A model generated the notes under the pieces. It was not told the origin of the DNA, did no database searches, and saw only the letters and a program-made list of their open reading frames with translations. The position numbers and the translations under genes are program-made. 64,000 nucleotides of DNA, taken from assembly GCA_017506865.1 (NCBI GenBank), contig JAFCMP010000068.1, positions 558,001 to 622,000 of the forward strand, written 5' to 3'. Origin of the DNA: Tribonema minus (lineage: Eukaryota > Sar > Xanthophyceae > Tribonematales > Tribonemataceae). Numbering within the stretch: the first letter of the stretch is position 1; each line of letters opens with the position of its first letter. Shown piece after piece: positions 24,702 to 36,800 of the stretch.

Positions 24702-26117
24702 GCTGCTATCGCGGTGGACACGACGCCACGCGTTGCACCTCTTCGCTTGCGACCTTGCTGCTCTGATGCGACGGCCGATTGAGTGCTACTGCTGCACGCT
24801 GCGGCTGCTGTTACTGCTGCTGCCACTGTCGCTGACACTGCGCCTCGTCTCGCTCCTTCTTGGTTTTCTGACCATGACCATTGACCATGGTTTCGGTTTC
24901 GAAGTTCAACTTTTGCGCACAGCGGACAGACTTGAACTTTAAACACCATCCCTTAGTCTCGCACACGAAGTAGAAGGCGTGCGCACGGCGCTCGCTCGCT
25001 TGCGCTCGCTCGCCACCGTTGACGCCCGCCGACAATCACCAAGTTTAATGTAGGACTTCGTGTATACCCCCCGACTAGCTGCCGCCAATCTTGAACGCAA
25101 ACGGGCACGGCCTGCAAGGCGTAATTGGTCAGCCCCACGTGGCCAGCTCACCAGTGAACGCTCATTTGGAGAATCAGTTACTCTAGTCACGAAGTGCAAC
25201 CATCATTGATTGTGATGATGCTCTGCCGCTAATACAAGCAGCCGTTCTTGTTCACTCCTGCTACTTGTCCTGATGACGCCGAAAGCCTCAATCTGGGCGT
25301 ATGGGCATGCTTGTGCCATTTCTGCTTGAATGTACATATGTGCATGCGCTGCAAGCAACGGAAAAGATAATGCAAGCGTTTTCGAGCAGAAGAACAGCAA
25401 GATCAACAGATTTGCATTGATGGCGCAACTGCCTTGAGAATGTGCAGTATCTTTGCAGCGGAGCTCCTTACACTATCCTCGGTATTACATACTATGTGTG
25501 CATGGCATGAGAAGCTCGCGACGGTGGGTACACCACGCGCCAGCGCACATGCTGCATATAGGGGCCTCGTAGCATTGGCACGGCCCGCCTGTACAGCTAA
25601 CAGAAACTACCATGATAACACAGATACAACCGTGCATGCCAGTGGCTGCTGTCAGGTTACCGATACCCAGTCTCGATGCTGACTGATTCATGGTGGCCGG
25701 ACACCTGTCGTCAGTGCTGCCATGAACCTGTTACAGTCTGCAGATCCGATACACCAAGATAGTGGTGGTGTCAACTTGCCACGCCGAGCTAGCGCACGCC
25801 TCAGTGGTAAGCGCAGGATGCTGCTGCGGCTGCCATGGAGACCACTCACTTCCTGGAGTTGCATCAATGCAGCGAAACGGGCAGTGCAAAAGTTGGACGT
25901 TGCCAACAACAAGTGATGCCTTCAGGAGGACATGCTGGCAAAACACACTGTACACACGTAAGCACCAACCCTGCTGTTTCATGCCGCAATATGCCATCAA
26001 ATGTGTCGCACAACATTGCATCACTATGCGGATGCATGTACACATTGCGATCCCTAACATATCATAATGATGACCGTGCATGCAGCGCAGTAGCATCATC
26101 CAACTCGTCAACAGCGC
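24702..26117. other. No recognisable gene
   Basis: Only short unconvincing open frames. The part next to the relic (24700-24950) has an open minus frame and may be more of the same decayed element. The 3' UTR of petC should lie just below 26118. Confidence 0.4.
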
Positions 26118-28086
26118 TCACCACCACGGCGCCTCCCCGGTGCGAAAATCCGTCTCCGTCCACGGCCGCAGCAGCACCTTGCCGGAGCCCGTGTCCACGT
26201 GCGAGAGCGCCAGCGACAGTGGCGCGGGGCCGCGCACGACACGCCCGTTTGCGTCGTACTGCGACGCATGGCACGGGCATATGAACTTGTTCTCGGCGGC
26301 GTTCCACGGGACGACGCAGCCCATGTGCGTGCACACGGCAACGATGCCGAGGTCCCTGATGGCCTTACCGTGGAGCTCGTCTTTGTCCACGATCAGGTAG
26401 GTGGCGTCGCCCTTCATGCCCTCGACGAGCTCCCTGTGGGGCAGGGGGGGTGGGGGGGGGAGGTCACGCCGCCCCGAAGTGCGAGTGTCATTCGCATTGA
26501 GTGAGGAGGCTGGCGTTGCGCGCGACGCCAACTTAAATGCGTGTCTTGTGCTGATGTGCCTTTGAAGTTTGAGCTGATGCGCAGCAGTGGCGTGCTGCAG
26601 TGCAGTGCTGAGGTCATGTGATTGACTGACGCTGATGCAAATCAAACGTTTTTTTTCCGCCTCAAGTTACTAAGTAGAGCATGCTTTGCAGCTGGAATTC
26701 ATTGCGCACTGCGCCGCAACAGGCGCTCATCATGTACCACGCCTGGACACAACAACAAGATTCCGCTGCTCCATGGATGCTACGCTTGTGGCAAGCGTGT
26801 GCACGTTTGTGGCGCACAAGAATGCACTGCTCGCCACATGTGCAAGAGCACGCTTTGCGCTCAAATCTGCAGTGCTTGCCTGGAGCCTGGCAGGTGTGTG
26901 GCCAACCAGCCCTCCGACGTGACCTCCTGGCCGAGCGCATCGCGAGCGACGACGCTGCCGCTGCGCCCCCCCTCGGCGTGCTTCGGCACAAACAGGGCCA
27001 CATAGGGAATGGCGAGTCCGAGCACAGTGACGCCGGTGAAGCTCACCAAGATGAGGTTCAGTGCCTGGCTGCAAGCATGCGCACACAGGGGGCAGTTTCA
27101 AGACGATGGGTGTCACAATGTGGTGGCGCACACTGTATCTCAACGTGCACTGCCATGAGTTTGTTGGAAAAGCCATGTTGATGTACTCGATTAGTCATAC
27201 GATTGGGCAGATCCATAAAGAGACGCAGTCGGATTCAAGCGGCATGAAACCCGAAAGGCGTACCAAAATTGCAGAGTAATTGACGCTGGTGACGAACAAG
27301 AAGAAGCGGTGTACATGGCCATCTTAAGGCAGGTGACTAAGAGCTGCCTCAGCTGCACTTCGATGACTCTATTGCTGGCAGTGTAGCAGTAAAAGAGGCA
27401 CTGCTGGACGATATGAGGATGTCGGTGTACATAGAGTACTAGGCGAGCATATGATATCCCTCATCAACAGCGCAAAACATGGAGATACATTTGATGATAC
27501 AACATGCAGAAACTCACCGGCGTCCCATATCAGGCACGTATGCCTCATCAGCGGCAGACATAGCAGTGGTCGACCTTGTGACTGGCTGCAGCACGAGGCA
27601 CAGAGAAACACAATGGCTTAAGCTGCAGCCATACATATGTGCACAGCAGGAATACACCAATCTGGCTGACTGACCCACATATGTCGCAAGGGAGCACAGG
27701 AGCACACCATGGCTTAGAGTCATGCGCACTCTTGCATCGTCAACGATTGCCGCAGCATCAAGGCAGTGCCACGAACACCACTGATGCAGGATCCCTCAGT
27801 TGCCTTGCATCAACGATCGCAGAGCTCGTCGGCCCACGCGCAAAAAAAAGTAGCTGCCGACAGAGCCCCGCGTCTCTCTTGCTACAATTCAGGATTGCCT
27901 TCGCACAGCGACGCTCCTGCTACGTTCCAGGGTCGCAATGTGCGTGCTGCAACACACAAACATTGTCTTATATCTTACCTTTTGCACTGCAATCTTCGGG
28001 CCGTTGATCACGAACGCGCTGAGGGCGCAGCTGGACGCCAGATGTGAAGCCATCAGCACCGCAGCGGCTAATCTGCCACAGACCAT
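26118..28086 (-). CDS. petC: Cytochrome b6-f complex Rieske iron-sulfur subunit
   Basis: Passes electrons from plastoquinol to cytochrome f in the thylakoid b6-f complex through a 2Fe-2S cluster. Exons (minus): 28086-27979, 27585-27518, 27068-26880, 26433-26118; 681 nt, 226 residues. Cluster ligands are visible as CTHMGC (residues 156-161) and CPCH (174-177), followed by the conserved [12 protein letters not shown] and a C-terminal [10 protein letters not shown]. The membrane anchor is at about residues 65-85 ([14 protein letters not shown]), preceded by the mature start AYVPDMGRR. Exon 1 encodes a hydrophobic signal-peptide-like stretch ending ALSA|FVING, matching the A/S-A-F cleavage pattern of bipartite targeting to secondary red plastids. 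Intron 3 uses a GC donor (CAG|GCAAGC), needed for the [11 protein letters not shown] junction. ATG 28086 gives the longer signal peptide; ATG 28053 is an alternative. Confidence 0.93.
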
Positions 28087-29110
28087 GGTTTTGAATATGT
28101 CAAGTTTGGAATCCTGGTGTACCAGCGCTGGCCTGTGGAATTTCTGTGCAGCAGCTGTGGGACGACGTCACGCAGGTTCAACTTCGGCGCCACCGGAGTT
28201 TTGAAACTCAAGTCCGGGGTTCGGCCAGAAGAGGCTTAGACTCGAGCAAGGCGATGTGAGTGGGTTGAATCAATTTTTGATGAGCTTACTCATCGCATGA
28301 GAATCAGCAAATGCATCATGGAGTCTGGAAACAAGTGAGTCGGTCAACACAGCGCACTGCATCATTGAAGAGAGACAAGCCGTTGACTAGAAAGAGTAGG
28401 AAGAGGAACGCACTGAAAGCAAAAGAAGATAACCAAACAAAATGCATTCACAAAACTGCACTGTACAGGACCAGAGCAAGGCCATGTCGGATGGCACCTC
28501 AAATGGCCCGTGCCTTTGTAATGGCATGTTTGCAGGAAACCGTCCTGGAAACGACAATACACCTTGCCCTACAGCGCATTTTGATCATGGATAGCAAAGG
28601 CCCTACTGTAACAACTGGATCGACAGCAGCGAGACGCAGTGGCCATTGGTCATCCTGTGTGCTGATTCTGGTGTTGCTGTCAACCTTCAGAAGTGACTGC
28701 ACAGGTGGCCATCTCAGCCCGGCCCGCGGGTGTCTGATGCAGTTTGTTGCACAACATCCACACCTGGTAATCAAAATCAAGGCTTGGCAAGACGTGCAAC
28801 TTGCACCCCCCATTCTCTGGCATATGTCATTGCCTAGATCCACATTAGTCAGACGAGCATCTGCCCCTACTCTCTGCAGATCTGCAAACTGACACTTGTT
28901 TGTAAACCATCCTGCTTCTGCATCTGCATAAACAAGAAACGGGAGAGCGCGTGCAGCGTCACCATGGTGTGTTGGCCTGCACCATTGTACACACGTGTGC
29001 TTCATTCGGGAGTCACGCCACGTGGAGGCGCAGATGTGCGACTGAGAAAGTTGGAACTGTGGAATTGTATACGTACTTCGGGTCTCGAGGGCTGTGCTGT
29101 AGGCAAAGAG
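28087..29110. other. Intergenic, overlapping uninformative ORFs
   Basis: Between two divergent genes, petC (-) and the TspO-like gene (+). It contains overlapping open frames of about 190-220 codons on opposite strands (28311-28892 + and 28499-29164 -). Neither resembles a family I know, and codon composition favours neither. One may be old transposon sequence. Promoters of both neighbours should lie here. Confidence 0.4.
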
Positions 29111-32100
29111 ATGTCCGAAGCAGATGCAGACGAAGAATTCTTCGATGCAGAGGCGGAAGCCCAAGCAGATGCGGCGCCATTGCCGAACGGGTAAGAAGTC
29201 CCCTTGCTACGCCGTAGTACCGCCGCGCACTTTGAGTCCATGTTTATTCTGTCGCAACCCCTGCAAAGAGAAAGAACACGTGCCGCCCCAGAGCAGCAGA
29301 CGCTCTCCCTCCTGCGTCGCTTCATTGAAGCTGCCCGCAACGCTGTTGCAGTGCATCGTCGGCTGGATGTGATGCGGATGCCCATGTTCGTTATATAATA
29401 CCATGCAATAATACCATGCACGCGCTTCATCATCGGATCTACAGACGCTTTCGTCCTCAAGCCCACGCGATTCCCGATCCCTCGACCCTGCAGACAGTAT
29501 GCTGACACTAGCCAGCATTCCGTCAACTTCAGCCGACAGCAATCAAGTGGCTTCAGCTGGCTCAGCTACTGGGATGTCGTCATGGCCAGCGCCAGCGCCT
29601 TCACTATCAACGTCGCCGTTGTCAGCGCCAGCTACCTTGGATTGTGGGGCACGACCATCAAAGACGTGAGTGGTTCCATACCGACGCTGACCACTCCGGC
29701 CGGCTACGCCTTTAGCATTTGGGCCGTCATATTCGCTGGCGAGACGGCTCTCGTCATCTGGCAAGCGTTGCCACGCAACGCCGGCAACCCTGCAGTGAAG
29801 GATGGCCTGCAGCTGTACTTTGCAGGCGCGTGCGTCCTGCAGGCCATCTGGTCGATATTAGTTGCACAAGGGGAGCGCAGACAGGCGATGTGGATGCTCA
29901 TACGTGAGTATTGAAGGGTATACTGGTCATTGGCGTTATGGCTATGTGTGCTGTCATTATGAGGCTATGCAGCAGAATGACTGATCTCACACTTTTGTTG
30001 TGCGTTTTAACGCAAGCAGGGCGTTGATAACCGCACTTACTGCAGAAATGCTGACGGGCAGGTGGGTGTTTAACACATGTGTGCACGAACACATCATGGG
30101 CGGCTTGCCTGTGCTTATGACCTGCAATCCATTGAACCAGAACGCCGCTGCGTGCCTACGAGCGTGAACCATTTGAGGTCACAGGCCAGCATTACACAAA
30201 CGAGGCATGGTTGCTGCACGCATGTGCATCGTCGCCGCTCACTGCACAATCACTGATGCGCGGCTCAAACGACCAGTCCTGATGGGCGGTTGTGGTGACT
30301 TAATCAGCGGTGGACGCACACTATGCAGCCGCACAGGGCTGCCAGCTAGCCGCAGCGCTGTAGCCTTGGCGCCGAGTGGCAAGGCTTGGTGGCGAGGCTA
30401 AGTGGCCTCGCCACTCAGCGCCCATAGGAGAACTGCACCGGGCTCAGCATGCGGGGAATAGGCTCCCAGAGTTAGGTTTGGGGGGGGAAGGGTGACGGTG
30501 GACAGACTCGCAGGGCTGGCCCCCTCATACAAAATCGTGGCCTTCCTGGCGGGACACGAGCGCGTACTGAGTACTGTGACACAGTGGTGGGGCTACCTGA
30601 GCATGGATGTACCGAGGCAGTTGGGTGTACACAGCTATCCAGTTGAGCGTAGATCGGTCTTCAATTTGTCATGCTTGGACTCAGCAGCTGAACTCATGCG
30701 ACACGGATGCTCTGAGGATTGTGTGATCGTGGACAAGGAACTGTTTGCACCCTTTTATGGATTGGTGAATGGCCAAGCCCCCTTCTCTTCTAGGCGTGGC
30801 GCTTCAAAAGGGCCACAAAAGATGACACGCTGCAGGCCAGACCACAACATGCACAGCAGCTCGAGATGATGACCACAGCGAAGGTTTTCCAAATGATTTC
30901 AGTAATGCAACCGCATTCGGCAAGGCAGCCAGGTCCGTGACTCGCTGTTGTGGCAGCGCTGAGGCAGCCCCTCCCCCCCCCCCCGCACCCCCCCTTCTTC
31001 CACTTCTCGCAGACGCTGTGGCGTGCCTTGGCAAGGTAAACGTTAATCTTGCGCGCTTCCGCCTGCGCGACGCCACCTGGGTCGAGCACCTCCTCCTGCA
31101 CGTGCCGATTGGCCTGCACGCGGGCTGGGCTGGCGCGAATCTGGTCTTCAACATCAACCTCGTGGCGGCGCAGTATGCGGGCACCGCGGCGCAGGTGCGG
31201 CTGCGCAACGTACACGCACATACGTAGTGTGCATTCGCCGGCACGCTGACGTTGCTGGCAGAGCTGGCATCTAGGTTGTTGCACACTGGTCATGGCACAT
31301 CCAGAGCTCGCTGCCATGAGGTTGCAGTGCTGACGTCAAACACCAGACCGCAACGCTGTTACATGATGGCGTAATGTCAGGGACGGTGTGGTGCGATGGG
31401 GGACGCTTTTGTGGACCTTTGTTATTGCCGAGCAGCAAGTATGGCAGCTGCTTGGGGACAGTCATGAACAGCGCGCATCTCGTTGGATCACAAAAAACAA
31501 GATAATCTCGAGCACTCTGCATTGCGGATGCCGACGGCGGATGCCGACGGACTTCTTGCAGCGCGTGACAGGCACTCAGTCTTGTCACCTTCTCAGTATG
31601 GTGTACATCCAACAAGACAACTTGATGAGGTAGCAAGTGCACCTATCCAGCAGCAGCACATGTGGCAACTGCGTGCATACAGCGTAACAGGCAATGCGCA
31701 GCGGCGTCAGCTTCCAACAATCGTACAGCAACGCACACCCACACCGACGGTCAAAATGGTCATGACAACGCGCACATTGCATGCCACGTGTGCGCACGGC
31801 TGCAGGTCAGGGCAGCTTTTGCCACGGTCTGCGTCGCCGGCGTCGCGGCCGGCGTCTTCGGCTTCATGCTGCTCGACACGGCGTACGTCGCCGCCGTCGT
31901 GTGGGCCCTGGCCTCGATCGTCGCCGACAACAACGCCTATCGCGACAAGCTGCTCGGCAAAGACGTCGCAGAGGGCTTCACTGGCGCCATCACGACCATC
32001 TGCATCGTCCTCGGCGCCGTGCAGGGGCTGATCGTGTTTCACCAGCGCGTGTTGAAGCCGTGGCTGCCGCGGCTGCTGATGCGCATGTGCGGAGCTGGCG

Positions 32101-32165
32101 GCCTGCCGTACCCCGTGCCGCCGCGCTCGTGCGCCGTCTGCGGCTGCGCCCAAGAAGGTGGTTGA
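29111..32165 (+). CDS. TspO/MBR-like multi-pass membrane protein
   Basis: Exons: 29111-29190, 29269-29368, 29498-29903, 31013-31194, 31806-32165; 1128 nt, 375 residues. The core resembles bacterial 'tryptophan-rich sensory protein' members of the TspO/MBR group: TPAGYAFSIWAVIFAGE (exon 3), HVPIGLHAGWAGANLVFNIN (exon 4) and DTAYVAAVVWALASI (exon 5), with about five hydrophobic segments. Exons 1-2 would add an acidic N-terminal tail starting MSEADADEEF. These first two exons rest only on splice-site and phase agreement; ATG 29582 in exon 3 could instead be the start. A further hydrophobic segment and a Cys/Pro-rich tail follow the core. Ligand unknown; TspO relatives bind tetrapyrroles or sterols, but that is not shown here. 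The gene converges with CBS. Confidence 0.75.
30389..30414. repeat. 10-bp stem hairpin in TspO-like intron 3
   Basis: gtggcgaggc and gcctcgccac flank a 6-base loop, and outer gagtgg/ccactc words extend the symmetry. It lies in the 1.1-kb intron between exons 3 and 4, with no assigned role. Confidence 0.6.
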
Positions 32166-33805
32166 GCGCTGCTGCTGCTGCTGCTGCAACAGCGGCAACG
32201 ATGAACGCTCATGACACGGCGCAGCGGCGGCCTGCGCGTCAGGCCAGGCAACACGCGCGTAACAAATGGCAACTACAATGGCGACAGTCGCCGTTGCAGG
32301 GGGTGACTGCTGCCGCGCGCGCAGTGGGGTGGATGCTGGACCATAGTGCTGGGGAGAGTACTCAATATTGCAGCATCGGCTGCCGTTGTCTGACATGCAA
32401 CGCCGCTCAGATGGTGGTGTACGACTGCTTGTGCACTTTGGGAGCAGAACAGCTGCTGCGGCGCACCGGCGCTCCGCAGCACACGCTAGAGGAGGCGTTT
32501 ACCGTACCGCCTTGCCAAACTGAAATGTGTGTGCGGGCGTGCCGCTCGGGGGGCAGTGGTATAGATTGCCCCTGTGCGCATGGCGGGTACATGACAAAGC
32601 CAGGTTGTTCTAGCACTGCTGCAATACTTTGGCAGTTCAGCACATGCAATTTGGTGTGTGCACGGCTAACAATACTAAACGAGTGTGCTGCTTTGACAGC
32701 GGCGGCTGGCTTGCGCATTGCGTGTTGCACCCTCTCTGTTCCATTCAACACTCTATATTATGATGAGCGCCCCTCTTCGTGTCGACTGGCCCGGCTTTCA
32801 ATGCTACTGCTCATGGCATGCACTGTTCGCACGGCACACGGCGTCAGTGCCGCACAGGCGTCCTTGCACGGTCGGCATGCATATATGTAAGTCGTAGAAG
32901 GACTGCATCCGCGCTAGCGTCATGCAGCACGTGATAAGCTCGAGGGCCCAGGAGGCCAATGAGTCTTTTCTAACAGTGAATGTGTCTCTAGACCCCCTTG
33001 GTGTCATGGTCACATGGCAAATGCACGCGAGATGTCCGTCTGGCACTGCAACAAGTCTGCCACGAGTGTGACACAATGAGTGGCGCTGGACTGGATGACG
33101 GCATCCCCGGAAGCATTTGCAGAGCACATTGTGACCACTGCACGAGAACTGGCAAGGATTGTGTGCTGCGGAGCCTGGCCAAACATTTCATAACTGTGAA
33201 CCACATGAATTGCACTCATGAGGACAATTTACCTGGCTATACCCAGAAACACACGAGCATGGCCTGCAATCAAGGGTCGCTCAGCCACGGGCACAAAACC
33301 AGCCAGAAACAGCCTGATGAAACGGGCAGGGGAAGAACAGTGCATGTGCAAGACCATGCGCTCAAAATGGTTCAACTGCAGATACTTTCAAGTCCCAGTG
33401 GGAGTGCTCTGTGTCAGCTTAAGGTTTTATCTGAAGTGCTGCGGTGTCGCAGGGGCGTCAAGCACCATGCCAATCGGCGCCAGAATCGGGCAACAGCTAC
33501 CAAAACGATGAGTACTGTGCAAATATATACAGCGTTGTCACTGCTGCCGCCCCTGTGGCCGCCGCCGCCGCCGTTGCTGGCGGCAGGCTTCACACCTGCC
33601 GTCGCTGTCTGTTGCGACCACCTTGTCACCTGCTGCCACAGTTCCAGGCAGGTACGTATCAGCGCAATCTGAGCGCTGCTGCCGCCGACGCCTGCGTCGT
33701 CGCTGTCAGAACAGCGGCCATCAGCGCGCGTCACTGCGCGACTGCCACACTGCCACCGGCTGACCGCCGCCGCCGCGGCGCCGCTGCCGCTGCCGCTGCC
33801 GGCGG
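32166..33805. other. Convergent intergenic region
   Basis: It lies between the stop codons of the TspO-like gene (+) and CBS (-). A long open plus frame continues to 32890, but it is out of frame with the TspO-like exons and looks like a GC-driven shadow. Another open plus frame at 32998-33672 ends in a GCC-rich tract. Nothing recognisable. Confidence 0.45.
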
Positions 33806-36800
33806 CTAACTGCCGGCGACGCCGGCCGCGGCGCCCCCGCCGCCGCTGGTGATGAAGTTGAGCAGGTCGATGCGCGTCACGACGCCCGCGATGACGCTCA
33901 TGGTCGTATGCGCGCCGCCGCTGTAGCAGCGCTGCTCCGTGACGACGAGCGCAAAGTGGTCCTTGTCGAACCAGCGCGCGAGCTCGACAAGCGGCGTGTG
34001 CAGGCCGACCTGCGCAGCGGCACCAGCAGCAGTCGTGCATTATGTGGATGCGGATGGTGGGTGCTTGCGCATCAGTGCTCATCACTGCGAGTACTCTCAA
34101 AGCGTGTCAAGCTGCGTGTGCAGGCAACAGTACACAGCGTCAGTGAAGGTCCAAAAGCACTGGACAAGCAAAGAGCGGCGTGCATGATCGTCTAGGTCAT
34201 GGGGTCAAGTGCACCAGCGCTGGTGCACTTTGGCTGTGTGAATGTCCACAAACATCGACGCAGACGTTTGCGCGCAAGCAAACACACAGTTCACCGCAGC
34301 GTGAGTGCGTGGCCATGTGCTGAGTTGATGGCGACGTACACACACTGGCCACTACGCATGTGCGCTGGCACTCACTGAACACCCTCGATCATGGATCGAA
34401 AACATGCGTTTGTACATCTTTGACTACGGAGCTCAACTGGAGTAATCTTAGCTTAACCCTAACCTATCCCCGACCTACCCCTAACCCTAACTGCGCACAC
34501 CCCTCAGCGCTCAAGGCCACGGTCGGCAACGGGAGTTTGCGGATCTATGCAAACCCGGCACAGGCACCTGCAATGCCGCACCGGCAATGCGCAGCGACGA
34601 TGCGCGACGCACCTTCTTGAACTGCCTGTACATGACGCGCGTGCACTCGTCCTCGCCGTGGACGCGGTTGGCCACCATCTGCGCTGTCAGGTTGCCCTCC
34701 GTCACGACGCCGAGCACCTGCGGAGCAGCAGGGGGCACGCCGGCGCAGCGGAGGTCAGGGATATTATGGAGCGTTGAGGCACTGAAGTTGTACATGCCTC
34801 TTGCTGTGTTGCGCTGCGGGAAGTCGCTACGAAGGCAACAGCTCTGCAACCCAACACGCGAAGCGTTACTGATGCCGCAGTGCTTTGAAATGAAAACACA
34901 CAAATGTTTGAAAGTGGGCACGGGACGAGGCGCATCTGCCTCTGCCTGCTGTGCGCAATGTGCCAGGTGCCGCAAGTACCTGCCTACTGGTGCCTGAGAC
35001 AAAGGCCATGTACACACGACACACAGTTTTTGCATGACCTACAAGAAAGTGTGACGCGCAGAGGCCAAGCGCAGAGGCGATGTACAGGAGGCAACGATGA
35101 TTGCATGACCTACAAGATTGAGTGACGCACTGGATTTGTTTCCATGGATGTACGCAAACATTGATAGACGGGGACTGGCGCGACTTGTCGCCTCAGCTAA
35201 GCGTGGCACCTTCCTGTGCGTGAACGCCTTCACAGAGCTCTCAATGTGCTCGGGATGATATACCCTGACGCACCGTCCGCACACAGATCACACTGCAAGC
35301 TCTTCTCTGAAACCAACAGCACACGATCCTGTATCGCCCTTCTTGGCATCATCCCCGACATGCCCGCGCACACTCCTCCCCGGCGCACCGCAACTTCGAC
35401 AGAATTACACTGATTTTGACAGTTTCGCGCATGTAACCGACCTTGTTGTCCTCGCCGACCACGGGCACCATGCTGTAGCCCTCGCGCGCCAGCAGCAGAA
35501 CCGCCTCCTTGCAGCTGACGCCGGGCGTGATGGTCAGCGGCGTCTGCAGCGCCAGCTCAGACACCTTCTTGTTGGCCCACCAGCTGCGTCACGCGCGCGG
35601 CAGAAGGCGGAGAGGAAAGCGGATGAGCACAGGGTATACTGATGCTAACCCTACCCCGACCCTGACCCTAACCCGTGAGCGGCGTCTGCAGTGCCAGCGC
35701 CAGCTCAGGCACCTTCTCGTTGGCCCACCAGCTGTGCCGTGCGTCAGGCGGAACGCGAAGCAGAAAGCGGATGAGCACAGGCATACTGACACTAACCCTA
35801 CCTGTAACCCTAATTGGAGAGCTCAGCAAGGAGGAAGGCGGAGCAAAAGCTGATGAGCACAGGGTATACTCGCCCTAGCTCTTGCCCTAACCCTGAACCT
35901 ATTTGGGGAGCGCGTACATGAGTGCAGGACGGTTGAAGTGTCTTTAAAAGCTTGGCACTGTACTGCAAGCACACGTGGGCGTAAGGCTGATTCCCCCGCG
36001 CCCTGCTGCGCGCCAGCCCGCCTGCAACGCCCCGAGGCAAAGCGCTAACCTCCCTGATTGAAGTGATAGTCAATGGCGAGAGAGAGAGTGTGAATGGTAC
36101 TTCAAAGTAGTTGGCATGCAACGACGATGCCGCACCTGCCCGCGATGTTTGCGTCGATGTGCGAGGACTCCACCATGGCGTTCTCGTACATCCAGTCGTC
36201 GCTCAGGAACTTGGACATGTAGTTGCGCACGCTGTCCGGCAGCACCACCACGCACTTCTGCCCCTTCTTGAGCTGGCGCGCGCACGCAACGGCGGCGTGC
36301 ATCGCCTGCAGCGCGACAGCACAGCAGGCAGGTAGGCATATAGTCGGTGTAATGCTGTATCGAAAGGTACATGGGCGTGCTAGCCACAGCATGTTCGCAT
36401 TCACGCTGTGCATTGGCTGCCGCGCGACAGCACAGCAGGTAGGTATGCCATCGTGCGAGGAGAAAGAGTGACGGCAAGCGTTCACGCACATTCCCCGCGT
36501 GTTCCTGACGGCGACATCGTGCATGCCAGCCCCCTTGTTGTAACTGGCACTCGACATTGACTAACGTGAATAGCAACGCGTGCGCGATGCAGCAGTAACT
36601 TTGGCTCTGATAGCATCACACGACAGTGCTCAGCGGATCAGTTGCAGCCTGTTTGTGAAACCTTTGCATCAACCGCCTGCACGAATGACAAATGGTACAA
36701 GCATCACTGCTGAACTTAAACATTGCAACACTGCCAAACTTCAACTTCATAGAGGTGACTGACCGAGCCGCTGGAGCCGCCGCACAGCAGGCCCTCCTCC

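Noticed and set aside
28311..29164. Overlapping ORFs of 193 (+) and 221 (-) codons
   Set aside because: No family motif, no consistent codon bias, and open on both strands; treated as intergenic or old transposon sequence.
31781..32890. 369-codon plus-strand ORF
   Set aside because: Overlaps the last TspO-like exon in another frame and becomes Cys/Ala low-complexity; no motif.
35600..35900. CRISPR array or subtelomere
   Set aside because: Repeats are copies of exon 6 edge with irregular spacing; CCCTAA tracts are short and interrupted.
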